Assembly (NCBI GenBank): GCA_014155875.1 | Contig: JACEFZ010013227.1 | Span: forward strand, 89,501-153,500 | Source of the DNA: Cepaea nemoralis | Taxonomy: Eukaryota > Mollusca > Gastropoda > Stylommatophora > Helicidae | Direction of reading: 5' to 3' | Length of the DNA stretch: 64,000 nt | Part shown: positions 21,270 to 32,530 of the stretch, one piece after another | Numbering within the stretch: the first letter of the stretch is position 1 | How the letters are laid out: every line of letters starts with the position of its first letter | Notes under the pieces: generated by a model | Databases searched by the model: none | The model's input: the letters and a program-made list of their open reading frames with translations, nothing else | What the model was told of the DNA's origin: nothing | Made by a program: the position numbers and the translations under genes

Positions 21270-22095
21270 GATGTGGGATTAAACATTTCATTCGTAATTC
21301 CTTCGCCGCAGAGCCGGTTTTGTGTGCAGGCTGTCTAATTTTGAAATTTAACCTGAGCAACAGCCTATTTTGCCTATCATTTTCAATTTTCAACAGGGAA
21401 CTTCCACATATGCATCGTGCACATAGGGACTCCTAGCTTATCGTCCCCATCTTAGAAGGTAGACATCTGAAACACTACCCAATGTTCAGAGGGATTACAC
21501 TATTTGTTTCTTATTGTTTAAAAATGTCAATCATTTCACACCATGAATTGTAGCAGGCCTGCTAAGAGTACAGGAACCACCCTTCTCCCACACAATCCGA
21601 CATGTTTTTCTAACTAGGACAGTGTTGGGATCAACACAGCCTTATAAAAGTGTTATCAAAATGTCACACTACACTAATCTGATTTAATATTCTTGATAAA
21701 TCGTGAAAGCGGCTACTTAAAATATGTGAAGTGAACACCGTGGTCACAATTTATAGTAATACAAGACTATAGGAACTATACAGTAATGAAAAGAACAATG
21801 TATTATCCATGGGAAAAGTAACTTAGAAGGCTCATCTATTCTAAAAATAAAGAGGTCAATAATTCTATGAAGCATATAAAACAATAGGAAAAACAGCCCA
21901 GTCAGATTAAATCCTGAGAGGGATTAGAAGTACTGGGAGAATTTGGAATATAAATACTAACTAAGCTGTTGAATATTTAATTACAACAGTGGATATATAC
22001 CTAATGATATGATGAAATCTGTATTTATAGTTTTAATCCAAAATAAAATATAAATTGAATATGAAGAAATCCATGCAATCTCATAAATCATGGGC
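21270..22095. other. No gene recognised
   Basis: AT-rich unique-looking DNA. A short stretch near 21304 (CTTCGCCGCAGAGCCGG) resembles 7460 (CTTCGCCACAGAGCCGG). Confidence 0.55.
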
Positions 22096-22773
22096 ATCAT
22101 AAAGCTGGGTAAAGCTGGGACGACCATCCCCAACCCAGTGCGTCCAAGGGTGGCGGATCGAGGATCGGCCTCTAAATATGGAGTTAGCTGCGAATACCCA
22201 ATAAGCAGTCGCGGACCAACTGGCGGTGGGCACAGAAGGCGAGGCGGGATCGCAGGGTTGGATCTGAAATCCTTAGAAAATACCTCATATGCTCGGAGAC
22301 GTGCCTGCCAAGCGAGTCAGGGGCGCTTTATCCCCCCCCCCCTCCCCCGGGTAGGTGGAACCCGTAAGCTTTGAACAGCAGTCCATTTAGGAAACGGAAA
22401 ACTCCAAATATAAACCCCCACGTTAAAGGTGGACCAGCGTGCTGAGGAACTGGATGGCAACGGGTAAGCTGGTCGTGAACGTTGGAAAGCGTGCGGGGCA
22501 GCACCAGGTGTATGGACTACTGCGGGACATCCCTTGCTTCTTCCCTAGCAAGCAGGCAAGTCTAGGGTGACCGGTTATTTCCTGCAATATCCAAACTTTG
22601 TTTATGGAATTAATTAAACACGGGAATCGTCGCCGGAGCTACGGAGCACGTGCTCTGCGCTTGACACATCTTTCAGAGGTTAGCGACGATAGAGTGAGAA
22701 GGAGAAGACGAGGAAATGGTGTGAGAAGAAGGATAGGCATAGGAGGGCAGGCGCCAGCAGAACAAGACGAAAA

Positions 22774-23520
22774 GTGGAGAGACTAGGTTTCAACCATGTA
22801 AGAGTGGGATACTGGAACTGTTGTAGTGCCAGTCAGAGAGGTCCTGTATTGGAGAGGCTAATATATGATTTTGATGTCCTCATGCTCCAGGAGCTAAATA
22901 CAGACAAATATCAGTGCCGTGGGTACGCCAGTTATATAAACCCTACTGGGCAGAGGAGAAATTGGCAAGGTCTGCTGGTGAAGGAAGGAGTGAAACATGT
23001 GGTACTTGACTTGAGCCAACGGAATCACAGTGCAAATATAAATTGAGATTGGTGGCTTAAGTTGGAACCTCATAAATGTATATGCCACAGTGGACTGTTT
23101 TGTCAGAAAGGAACACTGGGACTGACTTAAGGAATTGGAGGAATTACCAGGAGATAGGCTACTCGTATGTGGAGACTTCAATGCGAGGAACAGAGAATGG
23201 GACAGTAGTGGAGAAAATCAATAGGGAATTGCCCTTACGGATACCATGGTGGACTCCGATGTGGTCTGCATAAATGATGGGAGGCCGACGAGAATGGCAA
23301 TGAGGCCTGGCGATACAGACACAGCTATTGACTTGGCACTTGTCTCCCAGTCATCAGTCATTGATGTAAAGTTGACTGTTTTGAATGACTATGGGAGTGA
23401 TCACATGCCATGTTCAGTCCTGATCTCTAAATACAGGAAAGTTAAAGCTGGGAGAGCGCGCAAGACCTTCCGGTATGAGTGGACCAACAGCCTTCTTGGA
23501 CGCCTCAGGCAAGGGGCATA
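22774..23520 (+). pseudogene. LINE-D APE-type endonuclease
   Basis: The first frame (22774-23046) begins RVGYWNCCSASQRG with LMLQELNT, the N-terminal N and E metal-binding signatures of APE nucleases. It is interrupted by a stop at about 23044. A shifted frame then carries VCGDFNARNREWDSS near 23165-23205. The last frame (23246-23521) ends with DYGSDHMPCSV, the catalytic S-D-H box. The domain is complete in order but broken by at least two frame changes. In life it would nick target DNA to prime reverse transcription. Confidence 0.8.
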
Positions 23521-23971
23521 AAACAGGACCATTAAAACTCCTTTTGTGCAGCCCCGATGGTGGACTCCAGAAGTAGACCATGCTTGAAAAGCAAAGAGAG
23601 CTGCAGTGAAGCAGCTAAGGAAAGTGCGACAGACAACCCGAAGCTCACGAGAGGAAGTGGATTCGGCGGAAAATGTCAAGAAAAATAAAGTGGAGGTTTC
23701 CAAGCGCTGTGCTGCAGAGGCAAAAAACACAAAATGGGAATGTTTCATGAAGGAGATTGGAGGTGGATAAAAGACTGCGCAAATTCTGGAAACTGCACAG
23801 ACAAATATAAGGAAAGTATTTGCCTATAACAGTGGCAACCATTTATAGAGATGATGGCGTGCACGTGACAACAGACAAAGAGAAAGGGGAGGCGTTTCTC
23901 CAGAACTTTTTAGCGCAGACCAATCATAATGATGCAGACACCAGGGATGCAGTTAGGAGTTATCTTGCACC

Positions 23972-25482
23972 ATGAAGAATATGCATTATGAAGACATCAA
24001 ACGGGTTAAAGATGTTAAACATATTTTGATGAAGGCAAAAGACACGGCACCAGGGCCTGATGGGGTTAGGTATGGCCACATGAAGGCTTTGAGCGATGTA
24101 GACCTGAAGGAGATGACCGACTGCTTTAACCAGAGCATGAGAACAGCGTCAGTACCGCAGGACTGGGTGCACAGCTATCTCATCCCTCTCCCAAAACCAT
24201 TCAAGGATCATTCAAAGCTTAGCGGCTTTAGGATCATCACTCTTCAAAATACATTTGGGAAGGTTTTAGAGAAGATATCGCTATCAAGCTGCAAGAGTTT
24301 CTGGAAAGGGGGAAGCTACTTCCAAGAGGCCTGGGGAGCTACAGGCCAGGAAAAGATACCAGGTCAAATGCAGCCACTTTTGCCTTTGACGTTTTCGAGG
24401 GGTTCCAGGGTAGACAGGAAACGATGGCGGCAGCGCTTAATCTCGAGGATGCGTACAATAGAGTTAGATATGATATTTTGATGACCGCACTGATGGAGAA
24501 GGGGGTCAATCCCTGGCTGGTTAACTGGATAGTAGCTGTCCTGTATTCTCGTAGGGTTGCTCACCGTCTGAGTGCATGGACCTCAGAGCCACACATTTTA
24601 ACCCCGGGACTGCCACAGGGATCTGAATTCTCACCTGTGCTCTTTAACGTGTACACGAGCAAGATTACAGGACTAGAAGCACCAGGGGTCGGAAGGATGC
24701 TAACATTTGCAGATGATATTATTGCATATAGGCAGGGGAGAGATAGGGAACAAACAGTCCAGGAGCTACAGGCGACAGTAGACAAAGTGATTGACTGGTG
24801 CACAGAAATGAGTGCTGTCATCAACCCGGAAAAGGTGGCTGTTTTATGGTGCTCTCTGGACAACAGGATTGTGAGAGCTGATGTCCCGAGCCTCGCGATA
24901 GGTGGTAGAAATGTCAACAGAGAGAACAAACTGAAGTATCTGGGAATCACATTTGACAGGAGCCTGTCCTTCAAGGACTACGTGAAGACGGTTGTGACAT
25001 GGTCTCAAAAGGGACTCAATGCACTTAAAACTATGGCTGCAATGGACACAGAGCAGAGAATGCTCTTCACACTATACCAGCACTTGATCCTCTCAGTGAT
25101 TGATTATGGATTAGGTCTGCTCACTGTCTTAGAGAGTCAGCTGGTGAAGCTAGAGCGCAAAAAGAACGAAACTATGCGGGTCATTCTGGGATGCACCAGA
25201 GACACCCCAGTGGTGTGTATGCGTTACATCCTTTGTTTGCCGACTGTTACAGGTAGGCTTAAGGTGATGCAGGCGAAGACATACCTCAGAGTAGCTGCAG
25301 ACACAGATCACCCTTTGCATGGGGCGCTGGAAGCATTTAAGTGTCACCGACTAATAAGAGGGAAATCATGGATGGCTCAGGCGGAGGATACGATCAGACA
25401 CGTGTGCATCTTGGAGAACATAAGGCGAGGAGAGGAGTGGGTCAGAGTGCCAGCGAGCAGTCAGACTTGTGCAGAATCATAA
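23972..25482 (+). pseudogene. LINE-D reverse transcriptase
   Basis: The fingers region (23972-24290) shows DTAPGPDGVRYGHM and VPQDWVHSYLIPLPKP. A frame change near 24290-24420 leads into the 352-codon frame 24424-25482, with LEDAYNRVRYDIL (motif A), GLPQGSEFSPVLFNVY (motif B), catalytic TFADDII (FADD at residues 95-98), KLKYLGITFDRSLSFKD and the thumb. All polymerase carboxylates are present. A related fragment with the same thumb strings lies on the minus strand at 40655-41595. One lesion separates it from a continuous ORF with the upstream part. Confidence 0.85.
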
Positions 25483-25489
25483 TCACATT

Positions 25490-26195
25490 GAGCCGGAGTG
25501 CAGGGAGTGGCCAGCAGGGGCCACGGAAATGGAAATTCAGCAACAAATTCAGGATAAAGCTCGATCGGGTGATGTGATCATCTACACAGATGGTTCGGTG
25601 TCAAGAGGTAGGAGAAGTGCCGGGGGTTCGTAGCAAAAACTAATGGTCGACGTTTGGTGCAGGAGAGCCTGGCATTTGATACCACAACATCTAGCTTTAG
25701 AATGGAGGTGGAGGCGGTCACTGCAGCTTTCATTGGATGGAGAACACGATACACACACACACATCGTGATTGTAACTGACTCAGAAAGCATGCTGACGAG
25801 GGTGAGGACTGGCATGCTTCGTGCAGACTGGCTTGCTTCACTTCGGAGGACACGGGTGGCAAGCATCACCTGGATATTTACTCCGAGGCATGCCGGTGTG
25901 CTGGGCGGACAAAACTTGGTGGAATATTAATGCATGACAAGGCAGACGTGGTTGCGGCCTTGTGGGAGCACGTGCACACCTCGGAGGAGCAAATGGATCA
26001 CCATGGTCTGGCAAGAATGAGGCAGCGAGGAGTGACGAGGGTTTCGGGCCGACGCTCGACGCTCAGGAGAAAGGCGAGACGGACATATAATCAGATTGCT
26101 ACTGGCACTATTAGTGTTGGAACTCTTCGCTGGCTGCTGAGGATGGGGACTGCGCGCTTATGGGAATGCGCCGAATGCTGTGATGTCGGTTCTTA
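25490..26195 (+). pseudogene. LINE-D RNase H and C-terminal domain
   Basis: With frame changes, the sequence encodes VIIYTDGSVSRG (first catalytic Asp), FRMEVEAVTAAF (Glu), IVIVTDSESML (second Asp) and ITWIFTPRHAGVLGG. This is the D-E-D-H order of LINE RNase H. The following frame (25930-26196) ends in RWLLRMGTARLWECAECCDVG, with a Cys pair that may be the remnant of a zinc knuckle. The same C-terminal end appears diverged on the minus strand at 38975-39045. RNase H would remove the RNA template strand during insertion. Confidence 0.8.
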
Positions 26196-26214
26196 AATCA
26201 ATCAATCATAAAGC

Positions 26215-26700
26215 ATAAAACCAAATCGCTACTAAAACTTGTAATTAGACTAGCAAGAAGGAAAATAACAATAGAAATTAGTGACGAATAGCATAGATTT
26301 ATTGAAGGGAAACTTACGAATTATGCAACATACACTATGAACACCAATAGAGAGATCAACAGTGACAGAAATAAAGACATACTTGTGCTTTATAGATTAT
26401 ACCAAAGCGTTGGAAAAAGTGAAATGTGATTACATTATCAACACTTTAGAAGAGTGCAAAACAAAGCATTCTCTTTAAATATTAAGAAAATGGAAAAAAT
26501 GGTTATATCAAACAAATATATAATGCAAAAGTGTGATATAGCACATTTAGAACATTAGAAGGAAAAGTACTTAACCAAAGTTAATAAATTCGAGTATCTG
26601 GTGCAATCACAAGATCACATGGAAGATGTGAGATAGAGATTAAGGACAGAAAAGGCACAAAAACGCTACATTACAGAAAGTTAAAGTTATCTGATGCAAA
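26215..26700 (+). pseudogene. Decayed LINE-A-related RT relic
   Basis: Broken translation recovers a motif-A-like string (D-Y-T-K-A-L at about 26395-26420) and then KFEYL near 26590 within about 200 bp. Hence most of the palm, including the catalytic box, has been deleted. AT-rich with many stops. Identification is by short strings only. Confidence 0.4.
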
Positions 26701-27000
26701 ATGTCACTATCATTTTATGTCAGAAAGAGATTTCTGGGGTTCCAAATGCTGCTGTTATGTAGCCAGGGGCGCAGAGTTGGGGTGAGCGCCCAACCTTGAT
26801 TAAATACAACATGGCTCGTGCATTCACCACCTCTACAGCAAATGTCCAACTCCTGGCCATCTTGTGGCGGACCTGTTTTAACTAACAGGAAAAGGGGCGG
26901 TCGCGAGTCACCGGCGCCGAAAAATAACCAGAACGTTCTAGATGTGTATGCCCGTACATGCATGCACATGTGTGCGTGCCTACACATCTAAACTCGAGTA
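26701..27000. other. No gene recognised
   Basis: A minus-strand 91-codon frame (26715-26987) has no start context or family that I recognise. It may be a relic of an element ORF; nothing firm can be said. Confidence 0.4.
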
Positions 27001-27059
27001 AAACCACAGTCTGCTCTAGTAAAGGAAATGTGCTGAAGACGGAGGCAACCAGCCAGGAG

Positions 27060-27250
27060 GCGCACCACAGAAATCAGGATGCCACGCAATTACGCCATGA
27101 AATATGTCGAATATTGCTAAATGTTATTGTGCTCGCTCTGCTTTGGACCCTGATGCAGGTGCAGTGCCGGGTCCTATGCCTCGAAAGGGTCTAACCACAG
27201 CTGCTCGAGGTCCTTCTCAGATGTCCAGTGGAGCCAGAGGACCTGAGAAT
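27060..27250 (+). mobile_element. LINE-F 5' fragment
   Basis: About 190 bp similar to 38440-38632 (minus strand), including AAATATGTCGAATATTGCTA versus AAATATGTCGACTACTGCTA and CCTCGAAAGGGTCTAACCAC versus CCTCGAAAGGGTCCAACCAC. In the other copy this sequence runs into the start of an endonuclease domain, so it derives from just upstream of ORF2. Confidence 0.65.
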
Positions 27251-27400
27251 AGAATTATACACCACATGCATGCAAACAGTACAAGGAACTGAACACTTGA
27301 TACAAGAGATAACACCACTACAATTCAGGATTAAATGATGACAACTACTACTAATCCCACCATTACTACATCTTTTACTACTACAACGACCTTTTTTTCG

Positions 27401-27640
27401 CATATCCTTTACAGGACATCGCTGTCAACATCAGCATCTTTCAGCTGATTGTTGATTTCTTTTTTCAAGATTACGCTCAGTAGTTTGCCATTGCTTTCTA
27501 TGCAGCCGGCTCACATACTCCGTAAGTTACCAACGCGGCGAGAACCGCTACCTATTCTCGCATATGTTACATTACTCGCGAGAATATACGGGATTACGGA
27601 GAAAGGCGCTAACGCCTAAGCCAGGGAGACCAGCACAACA
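27401..27640 (-). mobile_element. SINE-1 copy 4 (near full length)
   Basis: Minus strand: starts CTGGTCTCCCTGGCTTAGGC, carries AGAAAGCAATGGCAAACTAC, and ends GTCCTGTAAAGGATATGCG followed by an A-run (plus-strand T-run at 27392-27398). It sits inside an ACT-rich low-complexity stretch that continues on both sides (27338-27390 and 27643-27780). Confidence 0.75.
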
Positions 27641-28755
27641 ACTACTACTACTATAACTACCAACTCTTCCTCCACCACTACTATTAATACTATTACTATC
27701 TGCTGTTACAACTACCTTTTCCACAAATGTCAATTTAGCCGGAACTTCTATTACTACAAATGTTACTACTACCACATTCTATTACTTAGACAGACTGTCT
27801 AATGTTAGTTATGTAAACATAACAACCAGAAGAATATGCATACAGTTAATGCATGCATACACAGGCATACGTACAACTACAATTATCTAAGCAGGCACAA
27901 GTATGATGCTTCTGTTTTGTTAAGAAACCTAGAATACATGCAACATCAGGATCAATTTTTGACACACACTAACACAATACATGACTCGGTACCACCAAGC
28001 TACAACCCCAACCAACCCACTCAGAGAAGAGAACTCAGTGCAATCTCGATACCCATGCCCGACCTACCGATCATTCTTTTAGAGACATGCAACCTATACC
28101 TTCTTTTATTTATAATTACATTTATAACACTGGTGTGTTGTGTTGTTAATGTCCTAAACCTAACACCCCCCTCCCCCCCCCTCTTTGCCCTAATAACGCA
28201 GCTGTGGTGTTTAACCCCGCCCATCAAGTACATACCAGTAACTGTCAGGACTGTGAAGATATCAAATTATACGAGAAATGAACCCCTGTTGTTTTTTTAA
28301 ACTAGAGTATGAAAGGGGAGGGGGTGATTTCTTTTTGCAGTAAAACGTACCATTGTTTCGGCTGCTATAATAAGACTAGTACTAAAGGTCTGACTAAACA
28401 TCACAACAAATAAGACAAGGAACATTTTTGGACCTACTCACAAACCAACAGGCAGGTGGTGTGGGGGATGGGGGTGGGAGACAAATATGGGTTTTAAAAA
28501 ACACGGCTCATATATCTTTACCTACGAACAACACAGAGCCTACTTCTACATTAAGAGACAGGTGCAGCCTTATAACGTAACAACACCCCGTCTCACCATT
28601 TAATTTATGGCTTTATCTCTTTTAATGAACACCCCCTCTGGCCAATTAATTTATTGTTTCTATCTCTTTTAATGTTCAGTTTTTTTTTTAAATATGGTTA
28701 CATATCTGTTATGTTCATTATATATGAATACTGTCTATTAATGTATTGGTGTTTG
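27641..28755. other. Low-complexity then unrecognised sequence
   Basis: ACT/CTA-rich stretch to about 27780. After this a 154-codon plus-strand frame (27836-28300) includes a hydrophobic run (about residues 80-105) but no recognised family and a stretch of CCCCCTCC; it is not called as a gene. The remainder to 28755 has no supported feature. Confidence 0.5.
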
Positions 28756-28759
28756 TCCA

Positions 28760-29035
28760 TCAAGATGATGATGGGTTGAAAGTTTAGAACCGTAAGTTCT
28801 AAGATGCCCGGTAAGGCAAAGAATGCAGTAGTTTTTCTGTCCAGCCATTTTTTCACAGCTCTTGCAGTCCCGTTTGCTTTACAAGTGACTACACCCTTGC
28901 GTAATGATGTATGCCACGAATTTCGGTCTTTGACAGCAGTCTCCCAAGTGTTGTGATGAATTCCAAAAGCTTTTAGTGAGATCTACAGAGGGCCGTTAAA
29001 GTGTTTCCCCTTGCCGCCTTGGCAGTGTTTACCAC
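28760..29035 (-). pseudogene. LINE-G C-terminal fragment
   Basis: Minus-strand translation gives GELRCGKHCQGGKGKHF, then LKAFGIHHNTWETAVKDR and WHTSLRKGV. This matches the G-x-L-x-x-G-x-R-x-x-G-G and W-E-x-x-x-x-D-R-x-x-W-R layout after the RT domain in a widespread group of APE-type LINE proteins, the group to which RTE-C also belongs in layout. One stop interrupts it. No RT or endonuclease remains. Confidence 0.6.
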
Positions 29036-29178
29036 AGCGCAGCTCGCCGTAAATAATTCTAATGTATTACAAATCTGTTGATTATTAGTATTTATGTCTT
29101 CCCTTTATTACAATTTTTATGACTCTTTTACCGTTCTTTGTTAGTCCTTTTGTTGTTCAATGTTGTACTTAATATTGT

Positions 29179-29180
<2 letters not shown>

Positions 29181-29263
<83 letters not shown>
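29181..29263. repeat. (TA)n microsatellite
   Basis: 83 bp of pure AT dinucleotide, adjoining SINE-1 copy 5. Confidence 0.97.
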
Positions 29264-29265
<2 letters not shown>

Positions 29266-29508
29266 CCGGTCTCCCTGGGAAAGGTGTTAACGACATTGTT
29301 CGTAATCCCGTATTTCCACGTGGGGAAAACAGCAGCTGCGAGAATCGGCAACTGTTTGGGCCGCGCTGGTAACTTAAGGGGGGTATGTGAGGCGGTCGTT
29401 CAGAAAGCAATGGCAAACTACTGAACGTAAAACTTGAATAGTACATCAACAGCAGCTGAAAAATGCTGGTGTTTACTGCAGCGTCCTGCAAGGGATATGC
29501 AACATTAT
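29264..29508 (+). mobile_element. SINE-1 copy 5 (near full length)
   Basis: Plus strand: begins GCCGGTCTCCCTGGGAAAGG, includes AGAAAGCAATGGCAAACTAC and ends GTCCTGCAAGGGATATGCAA. It is flanked by TA-rich sequence on both sides, so it may have inserted into the TA repeat. Confidence 0.75.
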
Positions 29509-29626
29509 ATATATATATATACCCAAAGAAAAGGTATTTAACACACAACAAGACCCCCACCCCTCTGCCGCTATTGAGCCACGCCCATAAAATCGATAAG
29601 TGCAGTGTTATGAACTGGCTGGCAGG

Positions 29627-31397
29627 TGTCGCTCCTAATGGATGAAACGACAGAAATAGTTGTGGTGAGAAGTTGACGCTCCTGTAATTTTCAAAGGACA
29701 GCGATCGTTACTTTAAACACTAGCCGTACTTATTGGAGACGGGAGCGAAGTCCCGTGGATGACGGAAGATTGTTGACCGGAAAAGTTCAAAGACCAGAGT
29801 TTGTAGTTGAAGTAACGGAGACGTAGGTCGCGTGACCTGGAGAATCACCGATGTCCAGCAAGATGGTTTATCTCAAGTAAGTTCGGAGCATGATCAAACA
29901 GTTGGATCTCGTTGTAATACTGTGAACAGAGTCCTTTGAACAACGGAAAAACAACGATATACAGGGATATCGTCTTTATCAAAGAAGGTGGTCGGTACGG
30001 TTGTACGGGGATCAAACGGCAAGGAAAAAGAACAGAGGCTGATGGGTTAAGAGCAAAACAAGTGACGTAGTCCCAGCAAATATATATAGACTGAAATTAC
30101 CGTTTTAAAATCAGTTGAAGATTGCACTTAAGACCGGCGGAGTGTAGATTTAATTCAGTGCCGTAATAGAATATATATCCCTGAGTTTAGGTTAGGTAAA
30201 GACAACCAGCCCTGTCCTTCATGGGATATAATGATTTACTTCTAGGCCTGAAAAAGATTAAATAAGGTGATTATAGATGAAGGTAGATTAGAACTCTAGC
30301 ATAGTGAACTGGTGTGTCACCGTAGTATAGAGTGTCGACCGCATTAGGCTGAATAGTGATTTAAGCTGAAGCGAGTGATGTGTAAGTGCCCTCGGAAGAA
30401 TAAGTCTACAATAGGATTTATGTGTTTTCTTTATGGCTTCTTTCTTTTACCTGGTATAGGGTAGAGTGCTGAACTACTCTGTCTTATACAAGAGTATAGC
30501 TATAGGATATATAGAGGTTACTTCCTGAATATAGCCTATTACCTACATTCACATATCATAGGTCAGAGTTGAGTTTCTCTCACAGGCTGTTGTTTTACTC
30601 AACAGGTTCCCCGCACTTGAAATGGAAAGTTGTTACAAATCTGAACAGAGGAAATTGGTCATACTCTCGTGAAGTAATAAAGGATCTCAAGTTGTAAAAC
30701 CTGTTTAACAAGACGGTCAGACAAGTGCGGAGTTAAAATGAACACTAACGGCATCACTCTACGTGAGATGCTCAATGAAGGTATTCAATACCACTAGCTA
30801 ATGATGAACAGAAATATTTACGATAAACCATACAGAAAGAAAAAAAACGTTCATTAACATTTTCCATGAGTGACAAACTCCAGTGTACAGACTATATATT
30901 TTTGGATCGGTGTTTACCTTCTTCAATACAAGGGATATATTACCGACCGGTATATCGTGTTTGTAGAACTAAAGGACCCTAATTAACTCAATCAAGAAAA
31001 CAATCAGACATTAACAAGAACTATAAATATTCCAGATTGTCGAATGTGTATAAGTGAAAAACACGAACTAAACTATAATTCAGTGGAGACTATATTATTC
31101 AAAAGTTTCCAGAACCTAGTGACCAGAAACCAATCATCAGTCAGAGAGACGCCGCTGGGTGAGCTATTTCCTGTTATGTGAATGGTGACGTGAAATGGCT
31201 GTACGATGATGACAAACTTTGATGCTGATCATAGACTATATTCTGTCACACATTCAAGATAGAGAACACCACGTATATTCACATCCATACCTCGCACACA
31301 CAACTGACACTTTTCAGCAATAAATGTGTTATCAGTTTGTTCGAAGTCTGTGTTAGTGGGGGTATGTGATGAAGGAACGTAATAAGGGAGATTGTCT

Positions 31398-31479
<82 letters not shown>

Positions 31480-31600
31480 GTGATCAAGAGACTTTAAATA
31501 ACAAGGGTGGGTGTGTAGACAAAGGTCAACCAGCAGAGGAAAACTTAGAAAAGGATAATTAAGAGGTGTGCTTGTTGATTCCACCCCCCCCCCCCCCCCC
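29627..31600 (+). mobile_element. Possible long LTR or noncoding retroelement block (tentative)
   Basis: About 2 kb without coding capacity. Its 3' half resembles 52360-53250 in order: an acceptor-like ACTCAACAGGTTCCCC versus ATCCTAGGTTCCC, a pyrimidine-rich CACTTTT with AATAAA near 31310-31325 versus 52993-53032, and then a GT-rich region with GAGAGAG. The block starts with TGTCGCTCC. The other copy is preceded by a polypurine tract, which suggests both are LTRs of one family. The similarity was assessed by eye only. Confidence 0.35.
31402..31475. repeat. (GA)n microsatellite
   Basis: 74 bp of GA. A C-run of about 21 bases follows at 31584-31604. Confidence 0.95.
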
Positions 31601-31754
31601 CCCCAATGGACGACAAGCGACATGCAGCCAGTACCAGAAAATCAATAAATCTAAAAATAAATTTCAACATGAGGTGGATCCATCTAATTTTACTAAGGAT
31701 ATATGGATATATCGATCCGTCAAAATGCCAGGGATAAATCACATACTATACTAA

Positions 31755-32530
31755 TAACCTTCTTCAATATTCAACTCTTTTCGTATGGATGCATTTGTTC
31801 ATTTCTGTATCCAAGATATCCTTAGAACTCGTCTATAACATTTATATTCAAAGGCATTTATGCGCTGTTTAGTTTGTTTAGTAAGTGTCCAGGTCTCACT
31901 TCCATATGTTGCAATGGGAAAAACGCATGCTCTTAAAAATCTAACTTTAGTAGTTATGTCTGTCCCACTCCATAATTTATTCAGCTGTCTTATCTTTTGA
32001 AGGGCGATGCTGTTTTTTTTTTTCGAAAAAGGTATAGGGGCCGGTCATTCAGAAAGCAATGGCAAACTACTGAACGTAACACTTGCCTAGTACATCAACA
32101 GCAGCTGAAAATTCTGGTGTTGACTGATCGTCCCGTAAGGGATACGCAACAACAAAAAATATCTTTTGAAGAGAAATAGATATTTGTTTCTTCTTTTTTT
32201 TTATTTTTTTTATTTCCTTCATTGTGTCACCATTGTTGTTAATTAGTGACCCAAGATATTCGAAATTTTCCACCATTTTCAATTTTTCTTCATTAACATA
32301 TATTTCTTTCTCCTTATAAGTTGTAACTGTGTGCATTATCTTTGATTTTTGCTATGGTAAGATATACGCTGTGATTTTCACTATTCTTTTGGGTTGAGGT
32401 TATTAGTTTTTCTATATCATTCTGCGATGTGGATAGTAATACTGTATCATCAGCATAATTAATCTCTGGTATTTCATGACCACCGATATTTAGGACGCCA
32501 TATTGTTCCGTGTTTATACCATCTCTGGTA
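31755..32530 (-). pseudogene. LINE-E reverse transcriptase part (sense segment)
   Basis: Minus-strand reading from 32530 down gives NIGGHEIPEINYADDTVLLS with an intact YADD box. Then VENFEYLGSLINNNGD follows. After removal of the inserted SINE-1 (32003-32159 plus one TSD copy) come RQLNKLWSGTDITTK, FPIATYGSETWTL and NAFEYKCYRRVLRISW. The C-terminal tail is missing. The upstream RT motifs are absent because the element switches orientation at about 32530. Confidence 0.75.
32003..32159 (+). mobile_element. SINE-1 copy 6 with a 12-bp target-site duplication
   Basis: TATCTTTTGAAG flanks the insertion at 31991-32002 and 32160-32171. Removing the insert and one duplicate restores a continuous LINE-E reading frame (SLQKI-RQLNKLW). 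The copy ends in ACGCAACAACAAAAAA, an A-rich tail, which fixes the orientation of the whole SINE-1 family. Confidence 0.88.

Larger units (their letters stand above)
22106..26204 (+). mobile_element. LINE-D, apparently full-length (I/jockey-like, RNase H-bearing) with a 10-bp duplication
   Basis: ATCATAAAGC occurs at 22096-22105 and 26205-26214, immediately outside the element. Between them, in order: a 5' region of about 670 bp with no clear ORF1, an endonuclease (22774-23520), RT (23972-25482), RNase H (about 25578-25930) and a C-terminal Cys-containing segment (to 26195), ending in TTAAATCAATCA. The order endonuclease-RT-RNase H is that of I-group LINEs. At 4.1 kb it is short for this group, partly because ORF1 is not evident. 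Confidence 0.8.

Noticed and set aside
27836..28300. 154-codon plus-strand ORF with a hydrophobic segment
   Set aside because: No family, contains homopolymer-driven Pro runs, no start context or neighbouring exons; likely chance.
29141..29560. 139-codon minus ORF with a Tyr-Ile repeat
   Set aside because: Runs through the (TA)n tract and the antisense of SINE-1.
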